A stretch of DNA of 64,000 nucleotides from JBCDBW01 sp039182965 (GCA_039182965.1 JBCDBW010000007.1:4282-68281); one strand, 5' to 3'. Shown: positions 1 to 8,133, numbered from the stretch's first letter. Notes: generated from the letters alone by a model not told the origin. Program-made: numbers and translations.

Positions 1-371
1 GTTTGGGCGGCACAAGTGGTGAGCACCTCAACGGCCGGTGAAATCTCTCGTCGTTTGCGTTCGCGTGCGATGGTACAGAACATTTTCCAGACGTCTTTCT
101 CGGCTTCGAAGTATTCCTTGCGTTCGCCCTTGCGGATGACGGAGCGGATGAGGCCCCAACCGACGAGGTCGCGGAGATTGGTATTGGCGTTCCCGCGCGA
201 GATTCGGAGTTCGCCCATGATTTCGTCTGTGGAAAGGGATTGGGGGCTGGTCATGAGAAGGGCATGGATTTGGGCCATGGTGCGATTGATGCCCCAGGCG
301 TTTCCGATCGCGCCCCATTGGGAGACGAATTCGTCGCGGGCGGCGGAGAGTTGGTCGGATTCACTACTCAT
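1..371 (-). CDS. GbsR/MarR-type winged-helix transcriptional regulator (partial, runs off the left edge)
   Basis: From an ATG at 369-371 the minus strand reads about 123 codons without a stop up to the window edge, so the C-terminal part is missing. Residues about 20-95 have the GbsR pattern: a helix around GINRTMAQIHALL, a recognition-helix region around STDEIMGELRISRGN, and a wing ending GERKEYFEA. GbsR proteins are dimeric DNA-binding regulators in the MarR superfamily; the founding member represses glycine betaine synthesis in response to choline. The ligand and target here cannot be read from the window. The AT-rich stretch just upstream (372-400) could hold its promoter. A plain MarR regulator is the alternative. 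Confidence 0.75.
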   Translation of the reverse strand, partial: MSSESDQLSAARDEFVSQWGAIGNAWGINRTMAQIHALLMTSPQSLSTDEIMGELRISRGNANTNLRDLVGWGLIRSVIRKGERKEYFEAEKDVWKMFCTIARERKRREISPAVEVLTTCAAQ

Positions 372-654
372 AACTTTCAGTAAATATTGAAAATTTTGGA
401 AAAGCAAGGTGTTTCGTTGCGTGGTTTCGCGGATGCACCGTTTCGCGGGGCCGATCAGCCAGTGCTCAGGGCGGACGTGGTAGACTCCGCTATGACAGAA
501 GTCGTGATATGGAATGGGCGTCAATTCACCAAATTGATGAACTCAAGGGAGCCTACGATGAGAAGGATGGTGACTTTTTGGATAGCGGAGAGAGCCGGGT
601 GAAAGGGGGAGGGGCGCAGGGAGTAGCACGATGGGTCTGATATTGGTCCTTCGG

Positions 655-1179
655 CTAGGTGTGCGTGCCGCGGATAGGGTAATTGGTTTCCTGGACCCAC
701 TCGACGGTTTCGAGTAGTTCGGCGAGGTCGGCGCGGTTGAAGGGGGTGTTTGATATTTCGACGAGATGGAGACGGCCCTCGCCATTGACGGCGAAGGTGG
801 CGGGTTCCGCGAAGGGTCGATCGGTTTCTTCGGGGCTTCGCGGGTGGGAGATGTAGAGTCCGAGTTCGCGCATGTGGTCGATAGTCAGGTTGTAGGCAAC
901 GGGGAACTTGAGTTTGTTGTTGTTGACCATTGATTGGGCCTTTTCGAGAGGGTCGCCCGACACTGCGACGAGTTCGGCGTTTGCCTTCGCGAATTCATCG
1001 CGCAGTTCTTCCAGTCGCGCGAGGTATTGGTTGCACAGTGGGCAGTGCAGTCCGCGGTAGACAATCACGACTTGCCAGGCGCTTACGATACTTGTTTTTC
1101 CAAGAGTGATTCTGTCCCCTTGTGTGAGGGGCAATGTGAGGGGAGGCAAGGTTCCGCCCGAGTCGAGTTTTGTTGTCAT
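655..1179 (-). CDS. AhpC/TSA-type peroxiredoxin-like protein
   Basis: A 174-residue thioredoxin-fold protein of the AhpC/TSA peroxiredoxin-like family. The active-site region is VYRGLHCPLC, with Cys46 and Cys49 forming a CxxC pair, after the usual buried strand (residues 36-41). The downstream VAVSGDPLEKAQ segment matches the second strand-helix of these proteins. Family members reduce peroxides or act as thiol oxidoreductases; no signal peptide is visible, so it is probably cytoplasmic. It ends a tight minus-strand run (alcohol dehydrogenase, second peroxiredoxin-like gene, this gene) with a 7-base gap to its upstream neighbour, so co-transcription is likely. Confidence 0.85.
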   Translation of the reverse strand: MTTKLDSGGTLPPLTLPLTQGDRITLGKTSIVSAWQVVIVYRGLHCPLCNQYLARLEELRDEFAKANAELVAVSGDPLEKAQSMVNNNKLKFPVAYNLTIDHMRELGLYISHPRSPEETDRPFAEPATFAVNGEGRLHLVEISNTPFNRADLAELLETVEWVQETNYPIRGTHT

Positions 1180-1186
1180 AGGATCT

Positions 1187-1777
1187 TCAGGCGGCGTTGA
1201 TTCTTGTTAATTCGCGGATGATTTCGGAGCCGTTTGCGCGCTGGGTGTAGTCCCGTTTTGCGTGTTTAAAGAGGATGCGTCCGTCTTCGCGACCCACGAT
1301 ATAAGTGGCGGGGACGTTTAGTTCGCTCGTGTCAAAGTAGCCTTCGACCGGTTCTGTGATACTGAGATCTTTGTAGATTTGTGTTACTTCTTCAGTGGCG
1401 TAATAGGTCATTCCGAGTTCCTTACCGAAGGCGTTTGAAACATCGGTGACAAGCGTGATTTGGTCGGAAGAAAACGTTGATTCTTCGGGGGTTTCTCGAG
1501 TGACGGCGACCATTTTGCATCCGATTTTTTTGAATGATTCGGCCATGCCGTTCAACATCTCCATTTGCGCTCGACAGTAGGGGCACCAAGAGGCGCGCAT
1601 GAAGGTGAGAAGCAAGGGATTGTCCTGGTAGAAATTGCCAATGGGTAGCTGGCGGCCGTCGAATGTGGTGACGCTCACGTTGGGCATGAGATCGCCCACG
1701 GGGGTGATTCTACGTTCGATTCGTTCATCGAGAACGTCGACGGCGCGGATTTTCAGGTGTTCGATTTTTGAAAGCAT
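1187..1777 (-). CDS. Peroxiredoxin-like protein with a WCPYC active site
   Basis: A 196-residue thioredoxin-fold protein. After an N-terminal helix of about 25 residues come the AhpC/TSA features GDLMPNVSVTTFDG and FMRASWCPYC, with Cys65 and Cys68 as the redox pair. The longer reading frame back to 1864 would overlap the upstream dehydrogenase by 65 bases, so the ATG at 1775-1777 (MLSKIEHLK) is preferred; it leaves a 22-base gap. Cytoplasmic by lack of a signal peptide. It differs clearly in sequence from the neighbouring peroxiredoxin-like gene at 655, so this is not a recent duplication. Role inferred: peroxide or disulfide reduction in the same operon as a zinc alcohol dehydrogenase. Confidence 0.85.
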   Translation of the reverse strand: MLSKIEHLKIRAVDVLDERIERRITPVGDLMPNVSVTTFDGRQLPIGNFYQDNPLLLTFMRASWCPYCRAQMEMLNGMAESFKKIGCKMVAVTRETPEESTFSSDQITLVTDVSNAFGKELGMTYYATEEVTQIYKDLSITEPVEGYFDTSELNVPATYIVGREDGRILFKHAKRDYTQRANGSEIIRELTRINAA

Positions 1778-1799
1778 CGCTTGTATGTGTGTTGGATGA

Positions 1800-2804
1800 T
1801 TAATTGCGGTCGAGAATGATCCGATATCGAGCATTGCCGGACTCCAAGTGTTCGATGGCGTCATTTACGTCGTTCATTGAAAAGTGTTCTGTCGTCGGGG
1901 TGATTTCGTGTCGGGCGGCAAAGTTCAGCATTTTCCGAATGGTGGCCGGGCTTCCGACGGGGGAAGAGCTGAGCGAGAGCTGGCTGAACATCATGGGAAT
2001 GAGGTTGAGCTCCAGCGGCTGCGTGACGGCGCCGAGCATGTGCATTCGCCCTCGAGGTTTGAGTGTGGCGAGGTAGTTGTTCCAGTCCAAAGGGACGTTT
2101 ACGGTGGAGAGGATCAGATCGAAGCTGCCGGCGGCGTTCTTGATGGCGTCATCGTCGCGAGAGTTGATCGTGTGGTGGGCTCCGAGAGACAGAGCTTCCT
2201 CAGCCTTGGAGCTGCTGGAAGTGAAGGCCGTGACCTCACATCCCCAGGCCCGACTGAATTTTAGGGCGAGATGGCCGAGGCCTCCGATACCGATCACGGC
2301 TACATGGGCGTTTGGGGAAACGTTCATTTGGACGAGTGGATTATAGACAGCCATCCCGCCGCAGAGGAGAGGGCCTGCCTCGCGGGCGTTCAGTTCTTCG
2401 GGCAGCAGGGCGACACTTGCGGCCTGAGCCCTTACGGTATCGGCGAAACCGCCGTGTCGACCGATGATCGTCGGTTCGGAAGTGGCGCAAAGATTGTGGT
2501 GTCCTTCGAGGCATTCGTCACAGGTCAGGCAATACGCGGCGTGCCAGCCGAGGCCGACGTGTTGTCCGGTTTTGAGATGTGATACGGCATTGCCGATTGC
2601 GGAGATGGTTCCGATGATCTCGTGTCCTGGGACAAAGGGATATGAGGTCAGGCCCCATTCGTTTTTGAGCATACTAATGTCGCTATGGCAGATACCGCAG
2701 TGATCGACGGCGATATCGACCTCGTCTGATCCGAGTGGGTTGGGTTTGAACTCGAAGGGTTGGAGGGGGCCCTTTGGAGTGGTGGCGGCGAATGCTTGTA
2801 TCAT
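1800..2804 (-). CDS. Zinc-dependent NAD(P) alcohol dehydrogenase, cinnamyl-alcohol-dehydrogenase (YahK/AdhA) type
   Basis: A 334-residue medium-chain dehydrogenase. Visible features in order: catalytic-zinc Cys and His in CGICHSD and the GHE of PFVPGHEIIG; a four-cysteine structural zinc site in CLTCDECLEGHHNLC; and the Rossmann glycine motif GIGGLGHLALKF. The fold and motifs fit the NADPH-linked aldehyde reductase/CAD group, which reduces a broad range of aldehydes. The start is the ATG at 2802-2804 (MIQAFAATTP) rather than the frame's first codon at 2873, which would run across the divergent regulator's start. It is divergent from an HxlR regulator and is followed by two peroxiredoxin-like genes, suggesting aldehyde or electrophile detoxification. 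Confidence 0.9.
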   Translation of the reverse strand: MIQAFAATTPKGPLQPFEFKPNPLGSDEVDIAVDHCGICHSDISMLKNEWGLTSYPFVPGHEIIGTISAIGNAVSHLKTGQHVGLGWHAAYCLTCDECLEGHHNLCATSEPTIIGRHGGFADTVRAQAASVALLPEELNAREAGPLLCGGMAVYNPLVQMNVSPNAHVAVIGIGGLGHLALKFSRAWGCEVTAFTSSSSKAEEALSLGAHHTINSRDDDAIKNAAGSFDLILSTVNVPLDWNNYLATLKPRGRMHMLGAVTQPLELNLIPMMFSQLSLSSSPVGSPATIRKMLNFAARHEITPTTEHFSMNDVNDAIEHLESGNARYRIILDRN

Positions 2805-2866
2805 TTTGGGAAGCGTTGCAATCGAAGTAACATTTGTCAACCAGTAGACTTTTTGTAACCTATGAT
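2805..2866. promoter_or_regulatory. Divergent control region between the alcohol dehydrogenase operon and hxlR-type gene
   Basis: Only 62 bases separate the two start codons. The pentamer GTAAC occurs twice in direct orientation (2827-2831 and 2855-2859), 28 bases apart, which could be a regulator site. On the minus strand a TTGACA hexamer (2835-2840) sits where a -35 element for the dehydrogenase operon could be, but no good -10 follows it. Binding by the adjacent HxlR protein is inference from the arrangement. Confidence 0.4.
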
Positions 2867-3220
2867 ATGCCAAACAAACGAACGAAAATACTTGAGCCTC
2901 GAATTGAAATTCCTCCTTGCGATGAACCGTGTCCGATTGAGCGTGGGATGCGGATAATCGGGGGCAAGTGGAAGGGATCGATCTTGTGGCATCTACAGGA
3001 TGGGCCCCTGCGATTCAATGAATTGGCGCGTTTGTTGGGGGGCGCGAGCCGTAAGATGGTGAATGCGCGATTGAAGGAGATGGAGGGGATGGGGCTGGTT
3101 TGTCGGACGGTATTGAGCGATCGACCTATTGCCGTCCAGTATGAGATTACGACGTTTGGTCGATCGGCGCTGAAGGTATTGGATCGACTGAAGCGTTGGG
3201 CGGAGGAGAGTGGAATATAG
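2867..3220 (+). CDS. HxlR-family winged-helix regulator with two N-terminal cysteines
   Basis: A 117-residue HxlR-type regulator. The family signature runs from CPIERGMRIIGGKWKGSIL through GPLRFNELARLLGG, ASRKMVNARLKEMEGMGLV and the wing ending in VQYEITTFGR. Cys18 and Cys22 lie just before the IGGKW segment; in HxlR relatives such as YodB, HypR and QorR a cysteine in this area senses oxidants or electrophiles. The ATG at 2867 is chosen over an in-frame upstream start at 2834 because the family domain begins soon after it and the dehydrogenase promoter must fit upstream. It faces the dehydrogenase-peroxiredoxin operon, its likely target. Confidence 0.85.
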   Translation: MPNKRTKILEPRIEIPPCDEPCPIERGMRIIGGKWKGSILWHLQDGPLRFNELARLLGGASRKMVNARLKEMEGMGLVCRTVLSDRPIAVQYEITTFGRSALKVLDRLKRWAEESGI

Positions 3221-3507
3221 CGGCATGATTATTGGATTGCGCAAGAGACCGCGCGTTTGGGCCTTCGACTGAGCGCTGTGCAGTGGCACCGGTGATGGTG
3301 GTTAATGGGGGCAAAGGTACAAGCGTCAGTGCGGAATCTTCCCCGTTGCTGGAATGGGGCTGTCTTGCAACAAACTGGAATGACATGAATCAAGTTGCGC
3401 GAGGAACTGCTTGATGGTTTCCTTTTGCGAGGTGTCCTTGACACGATATTCGCCCTGCGCGTTTCGGGCATGAGTTCCCTTATTCTGAATACAGAGGAGT
3501 GCGACCA

Positions 3508-3939
3508 ATGAAAAAGCCAATGCTTGCTGCGATCAGTTTGACCTTAATCCTTTGTGGAGGCATCCTCTCTGCTGAGGATGATGAGCTACTTGAGAAGTTG
3601 GTGGCGGAGGAGAACACAATATACGAGGCGCTCAAGAACAAGGACGAGGAAACGTTGGCCAAGATGTTAGAGAAGCAGAAGCTTGCGGTACTTCCTGGCC
3701 TTGGGCGCTTGCCGCTTCCGGAAGTATTGGCGCTTCAACCCGAGGTTGAATCATTCAGCGTCAGCGATGCGAAGTTGTTTCGTGTGAATGATGATTGTGT
3801 GATCCTGAGCTACAGGTACACGTGGTCTGGCAGCCGTAGTGGGGACGAGGTTACCGAACATGTATCGTTTGCGACATCTGTGTGGTCGAAGTTTGATGGG
3901 AAGTGGCGTGCAGTATTTTATCAAGCGACGCCGGAGTAG
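3508..3939 (+). CDS. Secreted NTF2-like (DUF4440/SnoaL-type) protein
   Basis: A 143-residue protein with a signal peptide (MKKPMLAAISLTLILCGGILSA) and a mature part that reads like the cone-shaped NTF2-like fold: LEKLVAEENTIYEALKNKD at the front, a middle strand SYRYTWSG, and the closing FDGKWRAVFYQATPE. DUF4440 proteins often end in this WRxVFYQxTP form. A GAGGAG Shine-Dalgarno ends eight bases before the ATG at 3508, which selects it over an in-frame start at 3499. Exported, probably periplasmic. Function unknown: the fold serves as a binding pocket or small enzyme. Single gene, with no obvious operon partner. Confidence 0.75.
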   Translation: MKKPMLAAISLTLILCGGILSAEDDELLEKLVAEENTIYEALKNKDEETLAKMLEKQKLAVLPGLGRLPLPEVLALQPEVESFSVSDAKLFRVNDDCVILSYRYTWSGSRSGDEVTEHVSFATSVWSKFDGKWRAVFYQATPE

Positions 3940-4186
3940 GGAGATTTTTAGGATTGGAGGGAAGTTTTTTCGAGGGCGCGCTGATTTTTCAGGTCGTGCG
4001 GAGCGAGGGTGGGAGTTCGCGTGGAAGCGGGGAGTATTGTGGGATGGCACGCGTCTCGCCAATAGTGTTCGGCAGGAAATCTGCTGCCGGATGGTTTACT
4101 GAGGCTGGAGAGTGAGGCGGAGCTATTCGACGAGAGGCAGATACATATTCGGGCGAATGGGGAAGCAGTCTGAGCATGCCGAAGCG

Positions 4187-4204
4187 CGGGACTTCCGTGT
4201 CCCG
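4187..4204. repeat. Short palindrome CGGGAC-N6-GTCCCG next to the broken transposase
   Basis: Positions 4187-4192 and 4199-4204 are perfect inverted hexamers with a six-base loop, 17 bases beyond the 3' end of the degraded transposase. It may be part of the old element's end or an unrelated intergenic hairpin. A similar but weaker palindrome (GGACAGGCGCTCC) lies near 5460, just past the other end of the transposase, so an inverted-repeat role is possible but not shown. Confidence 0.3.
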
Positions 4205-4221
4205 TCGACCCCCTGTGGCCT

Positions 4222-5444
4222 TCAGTTTCGTTTTATTCCGATCTTCAAGCCGGCCTCAAGTTCATCGATCGAGGCGTATCCCATGAGATAAAAGCGCAAG
4301 AGTTCCATTTCGCGTTTCCGAGGTTTTGCGCCGGTGTAGCGAGCAAGCAGCAGCGCGGCAATAAGCGCGCAATGTATCTGAAGGATCACCCCGCGCTCGC
4401 TCTCGCAAAACCAATGTCGACAGGGCAACAGGCACTTCAACCAACGAAAGAACAACCCCACCTGCCAGCGGTATCGAAAGCAAGGCGATTAGTTCTGCAC
4501 TGATTTCTTCGTTGGGCTGGTTGGTGATCAAGAGCAGGTTCTCTTTTTCGCCCTCGACGATAATCAGGCGGTAAACATTGGTTTTTTCACGTGTTCCCAG
4601 ACGTACACATCGTGTCACTGATTACGCCCGCCTCTCGATCGGCCTCATCAAGTTCAAGCACTTGCTCTTCGTTAACTTTCGCACTTTCACGCAAGCGCAT
4701 GAGAAAACCGCATCCCTTCTCATCGATCTGCTTTAAAAGTCCATAGACCTCCGCGTAGTAGCGATCAGCCACATAAAAAAAACTCGCCGGCCTTGAGCAT
4801 CTCCTTGCGGGATACCGCTCGCTCGCACCCTTTTCCTTCACTCACCACGGCTTGGTCCGGCTTCTGAGCCAGAACCTTAAACTTCAAGGAAGGCGCACCG
4901 CGCGCTGTTCCTTGTTCTGATGGCGCCACTGGGCCCAACCCATTCGCGGCACCACATGCCACAGAGTGCTGTCGATTACCGAGAGACATTCCTTGTAACG
5001 GGCCAGACGCGGATCACCCCACGCATCGCTACTCTCGCTGACTAGTTCCTCCATGACATCTCGGAGAAGATCGGGTTCGAAGACCATCTGCGCCTCACTG
5101 AAACTTCGCAAACTCACCGGACGACGGCATACCTCATCCTGAACACGCTCAAGATTGCTCGCCGCGCACAAACCGCGCATCGACTCCACGACGGGATTAA
5201 ACAACCCAAAAAGCAGCAAGGAAAAATAGTCACCGCGCTTTAGAAGACGACGAGAATCACCTCGCTCAACTTCCTCGCGAGCACTGCCTGCACCACGCTC
5301 CAGTCTATACTGAAACTCCTCAATGAGCTTCCACCGACTCAGGTCATCATCTTCACTGAACCGCTCCGTTCTACGCTCTCTCGTTGCCAATAAAGCAACA
5401 ATACTGCTTTCAAAAATAGTACCAGCAATAATTATGCCGAACAC
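4222..5444 (-). pseudogene. IS4-family transposase, disrupted by about four frameshifts
   Basis: Five overlapping minus-strand frames join into one IS4-type transposase. The N-terminal part (5444 to about 4900) contains FGLFNPVVESMRGLCAAS and the first DDE aspartate region VIDSTLWHVVPR. The frame then shifts near 4890, near 4800, near 4605 and near 4465, passing through VADRYYAEVYGLLK and NVYRLIIVEG to the C-terminal LFFRWLKCLLPC block. The last shift falls in the usual YRxRWQxExFF motif, where residues including the catalytic glutamate appear lost. The coding strand is G-rich, so here the + strand is C-rich, unlike its surroundings, which suggests imported DNA. It cannot make an active enzyme. 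Confidence 0.85.
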
Positions 5445-5510
5445 GATTGGCGGAGCGCCTGTCCTACAAGAGACTAAAAATGGGGTGTGGGTGGATCTGG
5501 GGAATACACA

Positions 5511-5545
5511 AAAAAGGACGGTCGCTATCGACGACCGTCCCTTTT
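5511..5545 (-). terminator. Intrinsic terminator for the DUF5069 gene
   Basis: A perfect nine-base stem (5516-5524 with 5532-5540, GGACGGTCG/CGACCGTCC) and a seven-base loop. On the minus strand it is followed by a run of T (the A run 5511-5515 and before), just downstream of the gene ending at 5570. A T run on the other side makes it potentially bidirectional. Confidence 0.85.
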
Positions 5546-5569
5546 CCCGGGGGTTTATTGGAGTTCGGG

Positions 5570-6013
5570 TTAGCCCTTTAATTCGGCGGAGTGAAAATCG
5601 TTCCAGTCTTCGAGGTTGTTGAGTCCGACGGCGTCGAGGACGGAGCCATCGTCGGTGCGGCCAGCGCCCCCGAGGACTGCGCCGCGGGTGTCATCGTCGT
5701 GGTTGTAACCGGTGATGGCATCGTTGAGTTCCTTGACGGCGGTGGCGTCGAGGCTACCGCCCTTTTTTTCGACAACCCAAGCTTCGAGTTCGACGTAAGT
5801 GGGTTTGGAGTCGCGGATGTAGGCGAGGAATTCGTCTTTATCGAGACCGAGGCCATCGAGGACCATTTGGTCGAAACCGGCGCCCACGGCGGGATAGTCG
5901 TCGTGAAGTTTTCCGGCGGCATCGAGAGATGTTTTAAGCCAGAGGCGGGGGAGGTGTAGGACGCCGAGAGGACCGGCAATGCCGGACGTGACCATGGGGA
6001 TGAATTTGCTCAT
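5570..6013 (-). CDS. DUF5069-domain protein
   Basis: A 147-residue soluble protein without a signal peptide. It begins with a short loop region (GIAGPLGVLHLPRLWLK), followed by a helical body containing DYPAVGAGFDQMVLDGLGLDKDEFLAYI and PTYVELEAWV. This RxWLK-start, DKDEFLAY-middle layout is that of DUF5069, a small conserved protein of unknown role common in Verrucomicrobiota. It is a single gene with its own strong terminator (5511-5545), so it is probably expressed well. Family placement is from pattern memory; no enzyme motif is visible. Confidence 0.7.
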   Translation of the reverse strand: MSKFIPMVTSGIAGPLGVLHLPRLWLKTSLDAAGKLHDDYPAVGAGFDQMVLDGLGLDKDEFLAYIRDSKPTYVELEAWVVEKKGGSLDATAVKELNDAITGYNHDDDTRGAVLGGAGRTDDGSVLDAVGLNNLEDWNDFHSAELKG

Positions 6014-6179
6014 AGGATTTTTTGTTTGGATGGTTGTTGTGAATAAGTTTTGGAAGGCTGGCAGTGTAGGCGAGCTTCGCGTGTAGGGTCAATGGGGAAA
6101 TGGCGAGCGGGCCCTTGGAGACTGGGGCCGTTTTCCGGAGGCAGAGTTGCGGGGTGAAGGTGAGGGTGAGGGGTTCGTT

Positions 6180-7223
6180 TCAACGAATTGTAATCGAGGC
6201 GCCGGGGCGCATGAGTGAGGGTAGGCGGATGGCGTCCCAATTGGCTAGGCGGATGCAACCGGCTGAGGTGGAGCGGCCGATGGTGTGGGGGCTGGCGGTG
6301 CCGTGGATACCGATGCCGGATTTGGAGGTGCCGCACCAGATGATACCTACGGGTGAGTTGGGGCCGGGGGGAATTTGGAGAAAGTCATCGGAGCGGACGC
6401 CTTGGTCGAGCATGGATTTGTCGTATCGAAACTCTGGCGTGGTGACCATATTTTTGAGGGTCCAGTTTCCGCGGTGGATGAACTCGTCTTTTCCGGGGGT
6501 AATGGGGAAAGCGGCGACGATATTGCCATGGGTGGGATCGACGATCGTCACGATGCGGGTGTTCGTATCGACGATGACTTGTCGTGAACTGAGGAGTGGA
6601 TCTTCCTCGTATCTTTCGTGTTTGGGAACGTTTTCGATGAGGAACGGTGTGGCGACATTGGGCACCGTGACGACATCGCCAGGTTTGAGTTTATAGAAGG
6701 TGGTGTTGGGATTTAGCTTTTGGATGAATTTTTCGTCGGTATGGAAGCGTTCGGAAAGGAGTTCGGAAAGGCGACGGTAGGGAAGGTATTCGCGTTTGGC
6801 TTGTGAGGGGTAATCGACGGGGAGGGCGGGATCGATGAAGTCGAAGTTGTGGGATTTGATGACATAAGGGGCGAAGGGTTGGGGGACAGCTTCTGCGGCA
6901 TGTGCGAGGACGGGGCCCCAATTGTCTTTTGGGGGTGTGATGTTCCGCTGGACGTTGTATAGGGTGACGGCTTTGCGGGTAAACTCGCCGAGACCTCCAT
7001 CGATTTTTCCCGGGCCAAGGAGTTGTGAGTCGAGGTAAATTTGAACCTGGGTGATCGCGGGGGTGTCTGTTTTGGGGGGTTCTGGAGCGAAGGGGATGGG
7101 TTTAGGTTTTCGATCTCGCTTGAGAAATTTGAAGGGGCCAGCCGAGAGTGTGGCGGGGGAGGCAACGACTAGACCGAGGAACAAAGACAAGGGGGCGACG
7201 GTCTTTGGGAGGAGTTGGATCAC
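6180..7223 (-). CDS. L,D-transpeptidase (YkuD/ErfK family), periplasmic
   Basis: A 347-residue exported protein. Residues 1-28 form a signal peptide ending near PATLSA; residues about 55-95 resemble a peptidoglycan-binding helical domain; about 145-190 resemble a LysM-like segment (FIQKLNPN, LKPGDVVTVPNV). The C-terminal YkuD domain carries HGT at 307-309 and the catalytic GRSTSAGCIRL with Cys323. Such enzymes crosslink peptidoglycan 3-3 or attach proteins to it. The start is GTG at 7223; the purine-rich GAGGAG sits directly against it, closer than usual, so the true start could be a few codons later. Probably a single-gene unit. Confidence 0.9.
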   Translation of the reverse strand: MIQLLPKTVAPLSLFLGLVVASPATLSAGPFKFLKRDRKPKPIPFAPEPPKTDTPAITQVQIYLDSQLLGPGKIDGGLGEFTRKAVTLYNVQRNITPPKDNWGPVLAHAAEAVPQPFAPYVIKSHNFDFIDPALPVDYPSQAKREYLPYRRLSELLSERFHTDEKFIQKLNPNTTFYKLKPGDVVTVPNVATPFLIENVPKHERYEEDPLLSSRQVIVDTNTRIVTIVDPTHGNIVAAFPITPGKDEFIHRGNWTLKNMVTTPEFRYDKSMLDQGVRSDDFLQIPPGPNSPVGIIWCGTSKSGIGIHGTASPHTIGRSTSAGCIRLANWDAIRLPSLMRPGASITIR

Positions 7224-7424
7224 CTCCTCACTATGGATCCTTAAGGAGTGTTAAGCAATTGTTTTGCGAGACTGATCTTGCGTCGTATCGCGGTTGGTCG
7301 GTATTGCTTGGGGAGAGGGGGTATTTGGGAGGGAGTGTGAGGTTGGTTCTATATTTCGCTGCTTGCTTTCGATTTCCGTGCGGGTAGGGGGCCGTGATTT
7401 TGGTTTGGATGGCGGCGCTGCCAC

Positions 7425-7463
7425 AAAAAAAGGGCCGCCCTGATGAGGGGCGGCCCTTTTTGA
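7425..7463 (-). terminator. Intrinsic terminator of glnB
   Basis: A strong GC-rich hairpin (GGGCCGCCC, loop about six, GGGCGGCCC) with an A run on its left and a T run on its right. On the minus strand it lies 20 bases past the glnB stop and is followed by a run of about seven T. The symmetric tails make it bidirectional. Confidence 0.9.
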
Positions 7464-7481
7464 TAGAACTCGGGGAGAAGA

Positions 7482-7838
7482 TTAGGCGACAGACTCGGCG
7501 GAAACGGCTTCGGCGCCTTTTTCTCCGGTCCGAATACGAATCGCTTCTTCGACGGCGCTGATAAATACTTTCCCGTCACCGATCTTGCCGGTGTTGGCGG
7601 TGCTGACGATGGCGTCTGCGACATCGGAGGCGCGATCGTCATCGACGACGATTTCTAGTTTCACCTTAGGAAGGAAGTCGACGGTGTATTCACTGCCGCG
7701 GTAGATTTCCGTGTGACCCTTTTGGCGTCCGAAACCTTTCACCTCGGTGACGGTCATGCCTTGCACGCCGACGCCAGAGAGGGCTTCTTTCACGTCTTCG
7801 AGTTTGAATGGTTTAATGATGGCTTCGATTTTCTTCAT
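7482..7838 (-). CDS. glnB: PII nitrogen-regulatory protein
   Basis: A 118-residue PII protein with MKKIEAIIKPFKLEDVKEAL at the start, the T-loop KGHTEIYRGSEYTVDFLPK including Tyr51 (the site uridylylated in proteobacterial GlnB), and the B-loop TGKIGDGKVF. PII trimers bind ATP/ADP and 2-oxoglutarate and adjust nitrogen uptake and assimilation. The C-terminus has an unusual alanine/glutamate tail of about ten residues. No amtB or glnA is adjacent, so glnB and glnK cannot be told apart; the symbol is by family. A sigma-54-like promoter lies about 80 bases upstream and a strong terminator follows. Confidence 0.93.
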   Translation of the reverse strand: MKKIEAIIKPFKLEDVKEALSGVGVQGMTVTEVKGFGRQKGHTEIYRGSEYTVDFLPKVKLEIVVDDDRASDVADAIVSTANTGKIGDGKVFISAVEEAIRIRTGEKGAEAVSAESVA

Positions 7839-7918
7839 TGGTCGTGTTTTCTGTTGGATTTGGAGTGTTGAATCGCCTGAAAGAGCGGTTAGATCCGACT
7901 GATCCTGTTTGATTATAA

Positions 7919-7935
7919 AGCGATTCGCGTGCCAA
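7919..7935 (-). promoter_or_regulatory. Sigma-54-type promoter candidate for glnB
   Basis: On the minus strand TTGGCACGCGAATCGCT matches the sigma-54 consensus YTGGCACG-N4-TTGCW with one mismatch (TCGC for TTGC). The GG and GC dinucleotides have the exact required spacing. Transcription would start about 70 bases before the glnB ATG. A perfect TATAAT (7912-7917, minus strand) lies close by without a good -35 partner, so a sigma-70 promoter is the alternative. Confidence 0.5.
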
Positions 7936-8022
7936 CTGGGGAGGTTTTCTTTAATGACCTTATTTTTAGGAAGTTGTGGGGATATTGGGTGAATAGTTGG
8001 GTGGTGTAAGGGGGAAGAAAGC

Positions 8023-8059
8023 GGTCAAGGAGTGACCAGGGGTGGTCAGTGACTGACCA
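8023..8059. promoter_or_regulatory. Four alternating GGTCA/TGACC half-sites at about 10-base spacing
   Basis: GGTCA at 8023, TGACC at 8033, GGTCA at 8044 and TGACC at 8054 alternate in orientation at helical-turn spacing, forming overlapping palindromes in the 295 bases between glnB and the divergent secreted-protein gene. This looks like a multi-dimer operator. The binding protein is unknown. Confidence 0.45.
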
Positions 8060-8133
8060 CTTGGGGATCGGGTTGCGAAACGAAGGGCGGTGTGGTTGGT
8101 TAGCCGCAGGTGGATTTGGCAATTTGCAGAGAG

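Noticed and set aside
387..602. 71-codon plus-strand frame upstream of the GbsR-like gene
   Set aside because: No ribosome binding site, no family pattern, and a position in the gap between two minus-strand genes; the AT-rich start is more likely promoter DNA.
3438..3466. TTGACA as promoter for the NTF2-like gene
   Set aside because: The -35 hexamer is perfect but no acceptable -10 follows at 16-18 bases.
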